From positions 124,001 through 188,000 of the forward strand of contig JAGYOH010000001.1 in assembly GCA_018399635.1 (NCBI GenBank): DNA of 64,000 nt. The letters are read 5' to 3'. The notes under the pieces were generated by a model. It was not told the DNA's origin. It did not search any database and saw only the letters and a program-made list of their open reading frames with translations. The stretch comes from Clostridia bacterium (GTDB taxonomy: Bacteria > Bacillota > Clostridia > Peptostreptococcales > Acidaminobacteraceae). Position 1 is the stretch's first letter; each line of letters opens with the position of its first letter. Both the position numbers and the translations under genes were made by a program. Positions 25,407 to 33,756 of this stretch are shown here, piece by piece.

Positions 25407-26108
25407 ATGAGAAAATTCCTGTCCTGGGCGATGATATCATTCGGCCTGGGTCTTATATTATTCTTTCCTCTCAGGGAGAAGGTTTATGATTACCAGCAGC
25501 AGCAGTTGCTGGAATCAGCCACTTCCCACCCGGAGGAAGCGCCCACCCCATCACCCGGGAATACACCCGGGAAAGCCCCGGTCACACCAGTCAGCAAGGG
25601 GGGTCCCTCCCAGGCGGAGGAACCCGACCTCATGGAGGAATTGGAATCCTCAGCGGAAACCATTGAAATGCCCGATGCCCTGGCCGGCCTGGTGGAAGAA
25701 TCAGAGCCGGATCAACCCAAGGTGGTCGACGGCACCATGATCATCGACGCCATCGATCTCGAACTTCCCATTATTCGAGGCGCCTCGGCGGAGAACATGC
25801 TGGTCTCCATCGCCAGCTTCAAGAACACCATTTCCCCCGGTGACGAGGGCAATTACGCCGTCATCGGTCATCGCAACATCACCTACGGCCGCAACTTCAA
25901 CCGCCTCGACGAGGTGGCCCTGGGGGATGCAATCAAGGTCAAAAAAGACGGCACCACCTACGTGTATACGGTCAAGGAGATTTTCAGAGTCCTGCCCGAG
26001 GACGTGGGCGTTCTTTTCGGCACCTCGGGGAAGAGACAGATCACCCTGATCACCTGTGATCCCATGGGGGATCCCACCCACCGATTGATTGTGCGCGGCG
26101 TCTTATAA
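25407..26108 (+). CDS. Class D sortase
   Basis: 233 residues. An N-terminal membrane anchor (residues 5-22) is followed by a Pro/Glu-rich linker, then the sortase barrel from about residue 105. The catalytic triad is visible: His in IGHRN, Cys in LITCDP and Arg in HRLIVRG. The HRNITYGRNFNRLDEV pattern suits class D. It cleaves sorting signals on exported proteins and links them to peptidoglycan. It lies 55 bases after the adhesin, its evident substrate. GGGGG precedes the ATG by seven bases. Confidence 0.92.
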   Translation: MRKFLSWAMISFGLGLILFFPLREKVYDYQQQQLLESATSHPEEAPTPSPGNTPGKAPVTPVSKGGPSQAEEPDLMEELESSAETIEMPDALAGLVEESEPDQPKVVDGTMIIDAIDLELPIIRGASAENMLVSIASFKNTISPGDEGNYAVIGHRNITYGRNFNRLDEVALGDAIKVKKDGTTYVYTVKEIFRVLPEDVGVLFGTSGKRQITLITCDPMGDPTHRLIVRGVL

Positions 26109-26138
26109 AGAGTCTTTTAAGCATTTCGCATATTTTAT

Positions 26139-26167
26139 TTGACATTTTAGATACTACATGCTATGCT
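26139..26167 (+). promoter_or_regulatory. Promoter of the tandem-riboswitch transcript
   Basis: TTGACA (26139-26144), 17-base spacer, TATGCT (26162-26167). The predicted transcript opens with a small GTTGG/CCAAC hairpin, then the first aptamer. Confidence 0.7.
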
Positions 26168-26204
26168 TTAAGCACGAATAGAAAACCACCAATGTTGGTC
26201 TTTC

Positions 26205-26292
26205 CAACGATAAAGGCAAACCAGCCTAAAGGCTGGGACGCAAAACTACAGGGCCTTCCCCTCATTCAGAGGACAGGCAGCCAGTTACCGAA
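26205..26292 (+). promoter_or_regulatory. c-di-GMP-I riboswitch aptamer 1 of a tandem pair
   Basis: GGCAAACC, a CCAGCC/GGCTGG stem with TAAA loop, GGGACGCAAAAC, and GGCAGCCAGTTACCG follow the GEMM-I pattern. The usual GCAAAGC reads GCAAAAC, which turns the pair next to the ligand site into a C-A mismatch. The ligand-contacting G, A and C positions are otherwise kept. It may bind more weakly than aptamer 2. Confidence 0.88.
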
Positions 26293-26347
26293 CTAGAGAG
26301 ACTTTTTATTTGCCCGAAAAATCAATTCATACTTCGCCAATCTCAAT

Positions 26348-26435
26348 AGCGATAAAGGCAAACCAGCTAAAAGGCTGGGACGCAAAGCTACAGGGCCTTC
26401 CCCTCATTCAGCAGGAAAGGCAGCCAGCTACCGAA
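26348..26435 (+). promoter_or_regulatory. c-di-GMP-I riboswitch aptamer 2 of a tandem pair
   Basis: Nearly a copy of aptamer 1, with the canonical GGGACGCAAAGC and GGCAGCCAGCTACCG. It ends directly at the ribosome binding site GGGAG (26436-26440) of the transglutaminase-like gene, so control of translation start is likely. No terminator is seen between aptamer and start codon. Confidence 0.92.
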
Positions 26436-26449
26436 GGGAGATTATTTCA

Positions 26450-27229
26450 ATGTTCAAACGCACCCTCATGTCATTGCTGACCGCCGCCATGCTTTTCACC
26501 CCCGCCGCCCTCAGTTTCGCAGACACCGTCGATTACAGCCTCGATGTGCTGGATAACGGTTCTTTCAAAATTCAGACCGCCACCAGCAACGATGTCCGGG
26601 TTTTCGTTTCCAAGGGCGATGAAAAAGCCCTCTACACCCTGAAGGAAGACGCCCAGCTGCCCCTTCAGTTCGGCAACGGGATTTACAATGTCACGGTCTA
26701 CGAAAAAATCAACGGCCGGTTCAAACTCATCGATGAAGAAACCATCCCCCTTGATCTTGAAGATTCAAAAACCGTTTACCTGAACCCGGTTCAAAACGTC
26801 AACTTCAATGAGGATATGGCCGCCATCAAAAAAGCCAGGGAACTCACGGAAAACCTCACCAGCCAGGCTGAAAAAATAGAAGCCATCCATCAGTTCGTCA
26901 TCAGCCATGTCGCCTACGACTATCAAAAGGCCCGCACCGTCACCGGCGCCTACGTGCCCAGTGTTGAAGGCACCTTTGAAATCGGCTCGGGAATCTGTTA
27001 CGACTACGCTTCCCTGATGGCCGGCATGCTCAGAAGCGTCGGCGTTCCCACCAAAGTGAGCGTCGGTTATGTCGGCACCGTCTATCACGCCTGGAACGAA
27101 ATCCACCTCGAAGCGACTGACGAGTGGATCACCGTGGACGCCACCCAGGACGCCATCTATCACAAGTACGGTCTCCCGGTGAGCCTGTCCAAGACCTCCG
27201 ACATGTACCAGGTAAAGGTCACCTATTAA
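26450..27229 (+). CDS. Secreted transglutaminase-like (papain-fold) protein
   Basis: 259 residues. A signal peptide (1-24, cleaved near LSFA-DTV) is followed by a beta-rich N-terminal region. A transglutaminase core from about residue 130 has its catalytic triad in GICYDYAS (Cys), VYHAWNEI (His) and ITVDAT (Asp). Such secreted proteins are peptidases or crosslinkers at the cell surface; the substrate is not known. There is no anchor, so it is released or wall-associated. It is under two c-di-GMP-I aptamers and next to the adhesin-sortase pair. GGGAG is nine bases before the ATG. Confidence 0.88.
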   Translation: MFKRTLMSLLTAAMLFTPAALSFADTVDYSLDVLDNGSFKIQTATSNDVRVFVSKGDEKALYTLKEDAQLPLQFGNGIYNVTVYEKINGRFKLIDEETIPLDLEDSKTVYLNPVQNVNFNEDMAAIKKARELTENLTSQAEKIEAIHQFVISHVAYDYQKARTVTGAYVPSVEGTFEIGSGICYDYASLMAGMLRSVGVPTKVSVGYVGTVYHAWNEIHLEATDEWITVDATQDAIYHKYGLPVSLSKTSDMYQVKVTY

Positions 27230-27259
27230 CCGCCATTGAATAGTTTTTCATAGATTCTT

Positions 27260-27295
27260 GATCCCCGGCTCTTCCCCCTCGGGGATCCTCTTTTT
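27260..27295 (+). terminator. Terminator of the transglutaminase-like gene
   Basis: GATCCCCG (27260-27267) pairs with CGGGGATC (27280-27287), followed after three bases by TTTTT. Confidence 0.75.
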
Positions 27296-27318
27296 GCAGT
27301 TGTTTGTCAGATGGGCAC

Positions 27319-27356
27319 AAGAAAACCCCCCGGGAATTTCCCCAGGGGGTTTTCTT
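27319..27356. terminator. Second terminator, shared with the convergent aminopeptidase gene
   Basis: AAGAAAACCCCC (27319-27330) pairs with GGGGGTTTTCTT (27345-27356). The symmetric A/T-rich outer arm suits both strands. Confidence 0.7.
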
Positions 27357-27362
27357 GCTTCA

Positions 27363-28601
27363 TCATCTTTTCATCAGGGCTTCGATTTCCTGAACCCCCT
27401 TGGGAATATCCGCGGTCAGAACCACGGGACCTTCAGGAGTAATCAGGACATCGTCCTCGATCCTGATGCCGATGGCCTCTTCGGCCACATAAATGCCGGG
27501 CTCCAGGGTGATGACCATTCCCGGTGCCAGGGGGACGTCCCTGGCGCCGATATCATGGGTGTCGAGACCCAGATAATGGCCCACGCCGTGGTAATAGTAA
27601 CGGCCGACCTCTTCAGGTTTTTCGATCATCCCCATCTTCTCAAGCTCCCGGGTGAACACCTCGATGGCCTTGAGATTCAGCTGTGGAAAGGGCGTCCCCG
27701 GCACCATGATCTTCAATACCTCCTCCTGGACCGTCAAAACCATTTCATACAGGGCCCGCTGACGGGGGGTGAAGGTGCCGCCGACGGGAAAGGTGCGGGA
27801 AACATCGGCGTTGTATCCCCCGAACCTGGCTCCCAGATCGAAAAGCACGAGCTCTCCCTTTTTCATTTTTTTGCGGTTCTCGATGTAATGCAGGATGACG
27901 GCATTTTCACCGCTGGCGGCGATGGTCTTGAAGGCATTGCCCTCGGCCCCGTTGTTCATGATGGTGTAATTGAAGAGGGCCTCCATCTGGTACTCGTATA
28001 GCCCCGGTCTGAGGCTTTTGAGGATTTCATCGATTCCCAGCCTGGTGAGAGCCACGGCCCCCCTGAGCTGTTCAAGTTCCACCGCCTGTTTGATCATCCT
28101 CAAGTCCCTCAGGATATAGTGCAGGGAATGGAGGGCCATTTGAGGAAATTTCTCTTTGAAGTCCCCGGCAAACCGGTGCACCTCATTGGGAGCCTCCTCG
28201 TAGGCGTGGCGCTCCAGATCGAAGCAGGCGCCGCTGAGTCCCTTGTCATGGATGGCCTTGTTCAGGACCGATTTGAAATCCTTGCCATAAAAAACCGTGG
28301 TGATGCCGCTGACCGCCGTGGCCTCCTCCCGGGTCATCCGTTTCCCCACCCATTTTTCAACCTCAGGCCGGGGTTCCTCGATGAAGAGGATTTCCTCGAC
28401 TTCGGATCCGGTCTTCACCATCATCAGCCAGAAATTTTCTCTTTGGATCCCCGTCAGATAGTAGAAATTACGATCCGGCTTGAAAGAATAGAAGTCGTCA
28501 GCGGTGGCCCGCGGCGCCCTGCCGCTGTAGATCAGGGCCAGGCTTGACGCCGGCAACCACTCTCCCAGTCTGGTGCGATTCAAGCGGTAAAAGTCCCTCA
28601 C
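27363..28601 (-). CDS. Aminopeptidase P family (Xaa-Pro aminopeptidase)
   Basis: About 412 residues. An N-terminal creatinase-like domain (to about 165) precedes the pita-bread catalytic domain. Metal ligands appear as FDLGARFGGYNADVSRTF (two Asp), GVGHYLGLDTHD (His) and TLEPGIYV plus GIRIEDDVL (two Glu). It removes N-terminal residues before proline, in the cytoplasm. GTG at 28601 is preferred because GGGAG is eight bases upstream; an earlier GTG at 28610 abuts the RBS. It follows the RidA gene directly. Confidence 0.92.
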   Translation of the reverse strand: MRDFYRLNRTRLGEWLPASSLALIYSGRAPRATADDFYSFKPDRNFYYLTGIQRENFWLMMVKTGSEVEEILFIEEPRPEVEKWVGKRMTREEATAVSGITTVFYGKDFKSVLNKAIHDKGLSGACFDLERHAYEEAPNEVHRFAGDFKEKFPQMALHSLHYILRDLRMIKQAVELEQLRGAVALTRLGIDEILKSLRPGLYEYQMEALFNYTIMNNGAEGNAFKTIAASGENAVILHYIENRKKMKKGELVLFDLGARFGGYNADVSRTFPVGGTFTPRQRALYEMVLTVQEEVLKIMVPGTPFPQLNLKAIEVFTRELEKMGMIEKPEEVGRYYYHGVGHYLGLDTHDIGARDVPLAPGMVITLEPGIYVAEEAIGIRIEDDVLITPEGPVVLTADIPKGVQEIEALMKR

Positions 28602-28614
28602 TGTGTCCACTCCC

Positions 28615-29067
28615 TTAAACCTCCACGATCATTTCGATTTCTACGGCGGCGTTTCCCGGCAGGGCGTTGGTCCCCACCGCCACCCGGGCATGCAGCCCGA
28701 TTTCCCCAAAGATGACCTCCAAAAGCTCGCTGGCGCCGTCGATGACCTTGGACTGCCTGGTGAAATCCGGCGCGCTGTTGACATAACCCGTCAATTTCAC
28801 GATTCTCTTGATCCGGTCCAGCTCCCCGATTTCACTTTTGAGGACACTGAGCATTCTGAGGGCACAGATTTTTGCCGCCTCATAGCCTTCGGCTGCCGAG
28901 AGATCGAGTCCCAGTTTCCCGGCATAAAGCAGCTTGTCCCCGACCTTGGGCGTCTGTCCGGAGACAAAAATCAGATTCCCGGTCCTCACCGCGGGAACAT
29001 ACCTGGCCGCCGGCTTGGGCATGGGCGGCAGATGATAGCCCATGGATTCGATGCGTTTTTCAAACAT
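28615..29067 (-). CDS. RidA/YjgF-family protein
   Basis: 150 residues, the longer RidA-like subgroup. Blocks LIFVSGQTP, KICALRMLSVLKSEIG and RIVKLTGYVNS fit the chorismate-mutase-like trimer fold; the C-terminus carries the ARVAVG...LPGNAAVEIE pattern. RidA hydrolyses reactive enamine/imine intermediates, but the Arg needed for that is present only in the ARVAVG position, so activity is an inference. AAGGAGG precedes the ATG. It is co-transcribed with the aminopeptidase. Confidence 0.88.
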   Translation of the reverse strand: MFEKRIESMGYHLPPMPKPAARYVPAVRTGNLIFVSGQTPKVGDKLLYAGKLGLDLSAAEGYEAAKICALRMLSVLKSEIGELDRIKRIVKLTGYVNSAPDFTRQSKVIDGASELLEVIFGEIGLHARVAVGTNALPGNAAVEIEMIVEV

Positions 29068-29139
29068 ATTTTTCCTCCTTGAACAGGTTTCTACTGTTCT
29101 TGTAGCGTATTTTTTGATATGCTGTTTTCAGGTGATTTC

Positions 29140-29820
29140 ATGGAAAAAGAAAAACTTGAAACCCTGGTTTTCACCGGGGTGCTTGCTGTCATCATACTCT
29201 TCATATTGAACTTCGTCCTGATGGGGGATTATATTTTTGTCAGCGCCATCAAATGGTTCCTTTTTTTAGGCATGCCTGTGATCTATGCCATCCACTATGC
29301 CGACTATGACGTTTTCAAGGGAACCATCCACATGGAACCCGTCAATTTCAACCGGGATACCAATATCCTGGTCATCACTTTCCTGCCCCTGCTCGGCGTG
29401 GTGCTGGCCTTTCTGGGTACCGAACACCTGATCGATCTGAAGCTCATCGAAGTCGACCTCATCAGCTACTACCGCCTGACCAGGGAAAACTTCATCCTCT
29501 ACGGTCTCTATATCGTATTTGTGAACTCCCTTCTGGAGGAAGTCTTCTTTCGAGGCTTCATTTTCCTCAATCTCAAGAAGCTGGGCCATCCCCGCCTCGC
29601 CTATCTTCTCAGCGCCGGTCTCTTCTCCCTCTACCATCTCGACCTCATCATCCACTGGTTTCCTCCGGGAATCCTGGTCCTCTCCCTGGGGGGAATCTTT
29701 ATCGGCGGGCTGATCTTCGCCTACCTCGACACCCTCACCCATGGGTTGATGGAGGGCTATGCGGCCCATGTGATGGCGGACCTCGCCCTGATGGTCATCG
29801 CCGGACTCAATTTCTTTTAA
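29140..29820 (+). CDS. CPBP-family intramembrane metalloprotease
   Basis: 226 residues with six to eight helices. The Abi/CPBP motif 1 is LEEVFFRGF (EExxxR) and motif 2 is FSLYHLD (FxxxH); a third conserved block lies near YAAHVMADL. The family includes Rce1-like proteases and bacterial maturation or immunity proteins; the substrate is unknown. ATG at 29140 is used because AGGTGA sits just upstream. It stands alone on the plus strand, ended by its own terminator. Confidence 0.85.
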   Translation: MEKEKLETLVFTGVLAVIILFILNFVLMGDYIFVSAIKWFLFLGMPVIYAIHYADYDVFKGTIHMEPVNFNRDTNILVITFLPLLGVVLAFLGTEHLIDLKLIEVDLISYYRLTRENFILYGLYIVFVNSLLEEVFFRGFIFLNLKKLGHPRLAYLLSAGLFSLYHLDLIIHWFPPGILVLSLGGIFIGGLIFAYLDTLTHGLMEGYAAHVMADLALMVIAGLNFF

Positions 29821-29824
29821 AAGC

Positions 29825-29860
29825 AGAACATCAGCAGTATCCATCCGATGTTCTTTTTTT
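29825..29860 (+). terminator. Terminator of the CPBP gene
   Basis: AGAACATC (29825-29832) pairs with GATGTTCT (29847-29854), followed by a run of T. The convergent nitroreductase stop codon lies in the T-run. Confidence 0.78.
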
Positions 29861-30369
29861 TAGATTTTTTCCCAATGAACCCGCCGGGAATCATAGCGGT
29901 CGACGGCTTCCTTTTCACGGACAGGCTCCCCAAGGGCGATGAGACCGACGGGCACGAGCCGGTCCGGTAGATTGAAGAGGTCCCTCACCACCTGGATATA
30001 TTCCGCGACCGGATAGACCCCGATCCACACGCCGCCGTAACCCCCCGCGTGGATGCCCAGCAGGATGTTTTGAATCGCCGCCGAGGTGTCCGCCACATAG
30101 AAGCCGGGTTCTGGCTGTTTTTTCGTATCCGCCATGACCAGAATACCCGCCCCGGAGGTCTTGAGCCCCTTGGCGTATTTGAGATTCCTTGCCAGGGCCT
30201 CGAGGGTCCCGGGGTCCTTGAAGATGATGAACTCCTGGGGCTGGAAATTGTGGGCGGTAGGTGCCCAGAATCCCAGCTTGACGATTTCCAGCAGGGTTTC
30301 ATCATCCAGTACTTTGCCCGTAAATTCCCGGACACTCCGCCGGGTTTTGATGCCTTCAATGATTTCCAT
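29860..30369 (-). CDS. Nitroreductase family flavoprotein
   Basis: 169 residues with the family opening IKTRRSVREFTG, then WAPTAHNFQPQEFI and the late GGVWIGVYP block. It is distinct from the longer copy at 6.8 kb. FMN-dependent reduction by NAD(P)H is expected, substrate unknown. ATG at 30369 has AAAGGA seven bases upstream, which overlaps the end of the ROK gene. It is the last gene of a pgi-ROK-nitroreductase operon. Confidence 0.88.
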   Translation of the reverse strand: MEIIEGIKTRRSVREFTGKVLDDETLLEIVKLGFWAPTAHNFQPQEFIIFKDPGTLEALARNLKYAKGLKTSGAGILVMADTKKQPEPGFYVADTSAAIQNILLGIHAGGYGGVWIGVYPVAEYIQVVRDLFNLPDRLVPVGLIALGEPVREKEAVDRYDSRRVHWEKI

Positions 30370-30373
30370 CAAC

Positions 30374-31267
30374 TCATCCTTTCATCAACTCCCTGGCCAG
30401 CAGGCCACCGCCCAGAATCCCCGCCTCATTATTGAGGGCGGAAATACTCAGCCGGGCCCTGGGCAGGGCGTCGGTAAATTTTATCAGTTCAATCCGCTCT
30501 TCCAGGTCCTCAAGAACCGCATCGAGGCCCTGGGCAACCCCTCCGGCGAAAACGATCCGCTCGGGATCGAAGAGGTTGATGAGATTCACCACCCCGTCAG
30601 CCAGATGATCCAGATACCAGTTCATGGTCCGGATACCGACGGACTCCCTTCTCCCGAAGCTGGCAAAAACCTCCCTGGCCTGATCCACCGGAAGTGCAGC
30701 CTGGTGGTTGTAGTGCCTCAGAAGTCCCGTGGCGGAGGAATACACCTCAAAGCAGTCCTCCCGGCCGCAGCTGCACCGGATGCCTTCATAACCGATTCTC
30801 ATGTGACCCACTTCAAAACCAAGGCCGTGACTGCCCCGGTAGAGGTCGCCGCCCAGAACCACGCCGCCCCCCACCCCGGTACCCAGGGTCAGAAGAATGC
30901 CGTTTTGAACCCCCCTCAAGTCACCCGACTGCTGCTCAGCCAGGGTGGCCAGGTTGGCATCGTTGTCCAGGACCACGGGTATCCCGGTTCTCTGTTCCAG
31001 GATTTCTGCCAGGGGGATCTCCTTCCAGTACAGGTTCTTGCATTCGTAGATGAATCTCCGTGTCCCGTCCACGATTCCCGGGACGCCGATCCCCACCCCG
31101 GCGATGTCCCCTGCCGAAACCACGATTCCGGCAAGCTTGTCAATCAGCTGCACGGTTCCTTTTTCAATTTCAGTAGGCACCGTTTCCCCCGACAGGATGT
31201 CCTCTCCCTGGAGAATCCCGTACTTGATTGAGGTGCCTCCCAGATCGATTCCCAGAACCCTACTCAT
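30374..31267 (-). CDS. ROK family sugar kinase, probable glucokinase
   Basis: 297 residues. The ATP loop LGIDLGGTSIKYG, GVGIGVPGIVDG, VLDNDANL (catalytic Asp), GTGVGGGVVLGG and the zinc motif CSCGREDCFE identify a ROK protein. It would phosphorylate glucose or a related sugar. ATG at 31267 has GAGGAG seven bases upstream and overlaps the end of pgi by eight bases, so glucose-6-phosphate made here can go straight to Pgi. Confidence 0.9.
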   Translation of the reverse strand: MSRVLGIDLGGTSIKYGILQGEDILSGETVPTEIEKGTVQLIDKLAGIVVSAGDIAGVGIGVPGIVDGTRRFIYECKNLYWKEIPLAEILEQRTGIPVVLDNDANLATLAEQQSGDLRGVQNGILLTLGTGVGGGVVLGGDLYRGSHGLGFEVGHMRIGYEGIRCSCGREDCFEVYSSATGLLRHYNHQAALPVDQAREVFASFGRRESVGIRTMNWYLDHLADGVVNLINLFDPERIVFAGGVAQGLDAVLEDLEERIELIKFTDALPRARLSISALNNEAGILGGGLLARELMKG

Positions 31268-32582
31268 GGATTTTCTCCTCAAGGGTTTTTTTCAAGGCTT
31301 CATGGCCCGGCTTGCCCAGGAGGGCGAACATGTTGTTCTTGTAGGACTCCACCCCGGGCTGGTTGAAGGGATTGACCCCGATGAGATAACCGCTCATGGC
31401 GCAGCTGAACATGAAGAAGGTGAGGAGCCTGGCCAGATGGAAGGCGTCCATGCTCTCAATGGTGAAGATGATATTGGGGACCTCCCCGGCCACATGGGCC
31501 AGCAGGGTGCCCTGGAAGGCCTTGTGGTTCACCTCGTTGAGACTGTAGCCCGTCAGATAGTTGAGACCGTCGAGATCCTCCTCTTCAAGGGGAATGGCCA
31601 CGTCAAGGGGCAGCCGGTCGAAGGTGATGACGGTTTCAAAAAGATTCCGCTGGCCCTCCTGGATGTACTGGCCCAGGGAGTGGAGGTCCGTGGAGAAGAG
31701 GGCCGAGGAGGGATAGATCCCTTTGAGCTCCTTGCCCTCAGACTCGCCGAAAAGCTGCTTGAACCATTCGGCGATGTAATTCATCTTGGGCTCGTAGTTG
31801 ACCAGGATTTCGATGTTTTTTCCCCGGCTCAGGAGGATTTTTCTCAGCACCGCATACTGGTGGGCCAGATTGTCTTCGAGTCCCTGGTGACGGTAGGCCC
31901 GGTTGCCCGCCTCGATGCCCCTGAGGATCTCCCCGATATCGATTCCCGCCGCCGCCATGGGCACAAGACCCACCGGGGTGAACACCGAATACCTGCCGCC
32001 GATATCCTCCGGAATCACATAAGTCCGGTATCCTTCATTCCTGGCCAGGGTCAGAAGAGCCCCCCTGGAAGCATCGGTGGTGGCGATGATCCGGTCCCTG
32101 GCCTGGTCGCCGTACTTGTCCGCCATGATTCTGCGAATCAGACGAAAGGCGATGGCGGGTTCCGTCGTGGTCCCGGATTTGCTGATGACATTGACATAGA
32201 TGTCCTTTTCCTTGACGACTCTTAAAAGCTCCTCGAGATAAACCCCGCTGAGGGTGTTGCCGGCGAAGTATACCGGGACACCGGGATTGTCTTCCGGATC
32301 AAAGGGGTTGGTGAGGGCTTCGATCATGGCCCTGGCTCCGAGATAGGAGCCGCCGATGCCGATGACCACCAGGGCCTCGGCCCTTTGCCTGATTTCCTCC
32401 CCGAGGGCCATGATGCTCTGAAAAACCCCGGGATCCTCCCTGTCGTGATAATCCATCCACCCCAGAAACTCCGATCCCTTGGCGGTTTTGTCCACCATGG
32501 CGGCGTAGAGCCCCGCGACCTCCTCCCGGTAGGCCATGATTTCTTCCTCTGCAACACCGGCATGCCGATCTATCAGTTTCAT
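31260..32582 (-). CDS. pgi: Glucose-6-phosphate isomerase
   Basis: 440 residues, typical of Firmicute Pgi. Signatures are VVIGIGGSYLGARA, NVISKSGTTTEPA and, near the C-terminus, PFNQPGVESYKNNMF with the catalytic Lys region. It interconverts glucose-6-phosphate and fructose-6-phosphate. ATG at 32582 is used because AAGGAG is eight bases upstream, removing a 17-residue extension. A TATAAT box is seen near 32636-32631 on the minus strand. First gene of the operon with the ROK kinase. Confidence 0.95.
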   Translation of the reverse strand: MKLIDRHAGVAEEEIMAYREEVAGLYAAMVDKTAKGSEFLGWMDYHDREDPGVFQSIMALGEEIRQRAEALVVIGIGGSYLGARAMIEALTNPFDPEDNPGVPVYFAGNTLSGVYLEELLRVVKEKDIYVNVISKSGTTTEPAIAFRLIRRIMADKYGDQARDRIIATTDASRGALLTLARNEGYRTYVIPEDIGGRYSVFTPVGLVPMAAAGIDIGEILRGIEAGNRAYRHQGLEDNLAHQYAVLRKILLSRGKNIEILVNYEPKMNYIAEWFKQLFGESEGKELKGIYPSSALFSTDLHSLGQYIQEGQRNLFETVITFDRLPLDVAIPLEEEDLDGLNYLTGYSLNEVNHKAFQGTLLAHVAGEVPNIIFTIESMDAFHLARLLTFFMFSCAMSGYLIGVNPFNQPGVESYKNNMFALLGKPGHEALKKTLEEKIHE

Positions 32583-32694
32583 CCCATTCACTCCTTGTGA
32601 AATCATTTCAAGTCCCTTCCTGTTCCTCTTCATTATACTAGAATTTTCAATATTTCTCAGGATGCCTGAGGATTTTTTTAAAGATCATGACGCC

Positions 32695-32735
32695 AAAACA
32701 CCCGAAACCCTTCCATCAGAAAGGTTCGGGTGTTT
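32695..32735 (-). terminator. Terminator of the tungsten/molybdenum cofactor operon
   Basis: AAACACCCGAA and TTCGGGTGTTT arms (32697-32707 with 32725-32735) form a long stem. On the minus strand the 3' arm ends GTGTTTTGG. It lies 20 bases after the stop of the ThiF-like gene. Confidence 0.7.
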
Positions 32736-32754
32736 CCGAGTCGGTTGAGGCCGT

Positions 32755-33477
32755 CTATCTTCCCTCACCCAGGGGAATGATTTCAAAATCATTTTCCAGG
32801 AGGTCGATGACCAGCAGTCTGTTTCTTAGAAGGTCGCCCCTGCCCAGCAGAAGCTTGAGCCCCTCGCTCACCTGGAGTGAAGCCACCAGGGCCGGCGTGA
32901 AGGAAGGGTTCCCCAGAAGACTTTCCTCCCCCTTGTCCTGTTCCCGGGGATAGATTCTCTCCAGGGTGTTTTCCCCGGGAAATATGGTGGCCACCTGTCC
33001 GTACCAGCCGGCAATGGCCCCGTAGACCAGGGGAATCCCCAGGTCCTTAAGGACCCTGGCCACCAGTTTCCTCGTCCGGATGCTGTCCAGGGCGTCAAAA
33101 ACCAGGTCATGCCCTTGAAGAAGGGCCCTGGCATTCTCCGCCACCAGGTACGTTTCATGGGCGGTGACCTTGACCCGGGGATTCACCGCGGTCATCCGCC
33201 AGGCCGCCACTCTGGCCTTGGGCACTCCGACAAGGTCGTCCGTGGCCAGGAGCTGCCGGTTCAGATTGCTTTCACTGAAGGTGTCGCCGTCAATCACCGT
33301 GATGTGTTCGACCCCCAGTCGGCCCAGCAATTCCAGAAGGTACCCTCCCAGGCCGCCGCAACCGATGATGCACACCTTTTTCTGGTTCAGCAGGAGGATC
33401 TCCTCCTCCGTCAACATCTGTCTGTTTTTGGCATATCGCCCTGCAACAGGGCTCTTTTTCAACCGGGAATCCTTCAA
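32755..33477 (-). CDS. ThiF/MoeB-type E1-like adenylyltransferase
   Basis: About 240 residues. The nucleotide-binding VCIIGCGGLGGYLLELL, the DGDTFSESNLNRQLL block (catalytic Asp/Arg) and HDLVFDALDS match MoeB/HesA/ThiF. It activates the C-terminal Gly-Gly of the adjacent MoaD-like protein for thiocarboxylation. No zinc CxxC pair is seen, unlike E. coli MoeB. The start is uncertain: TTG at 33477 has GAGGTG six bases upstream; GTG at 33486 is an alternative. Last gene of the nine-gene cofactor operon. Confidence 0.85.
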   Translation of the reverse strand: MKDSRLKKSPVAGRYAKNRQMLTEEEILLLNQKKVCIIGCGGLGGYLLELLGRLGVEHITVIDGDTFSESNLNRQLLATDDLVGVPKARVAAWRMTAVNPRVKVTAHETYLVAENARALLQGHDLVFDALDSIRTRKLVARVLKDLGIPLVYGAIAGWYGQVATIFPGENTLERIYPREQDKGEESLLGNPSFTPALVASLQVSEGLKLLLGRGDLLRNRLLVIDLLENDFEIIPLGEGR

Positions 33478-33514
33478 CAAACTCACCTCGTTTTCCAGAC
33501 CTGACTCCTGCCCA

Positions 33515-33739
33515 TCAACCGCCGCCCACCGGCGGAAAGATGGACACCGTGTCCCCTTCTTCAAGCACCTGGTCCAGGCGGCCGTCCCTGCCGTTGACCA
33601 GCAGGATGGCCACCTCTTCTTCGGGAATTTCGAGATCCTGGATGACGCCCCCCGGGGAAATCCCCTCAGGATAATCCTTTGACAGCTCCTTGCCTCTTCC
33701 CTCTCTCAGGGTGGCGAAGAGTCGAACCTTGATCTGCAC
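33515..33739 (-). CDS. moaD: MoaD/ThiS-like sulfur carrier
   Basis: 74 residues of a ubiquitin-like fold, from VQIKVRLFATLREGRG to IFPPVGGG, so the required C-terminal Gly-Gly is present. It carries sulfur for molybdopterin synthase. GTG at 33739 has GGAGGAG eight bases upstream; the open frame extends further but without an RBS. It sits between the radical-SAM maturase and the E1-like enzyme. The partner MoaE is not in this window. Confidence 0.88.
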   Translation of the reverse strand: MQIKVRLFATLREGRGKELSKDYPEGISPGGVIQDLEIPEEEVAILLVNGRDGRLDQVLEEGDTVSIFPPVGGG

Positions 33740-33756
33740 CTGAAAATCTCCTCCTT

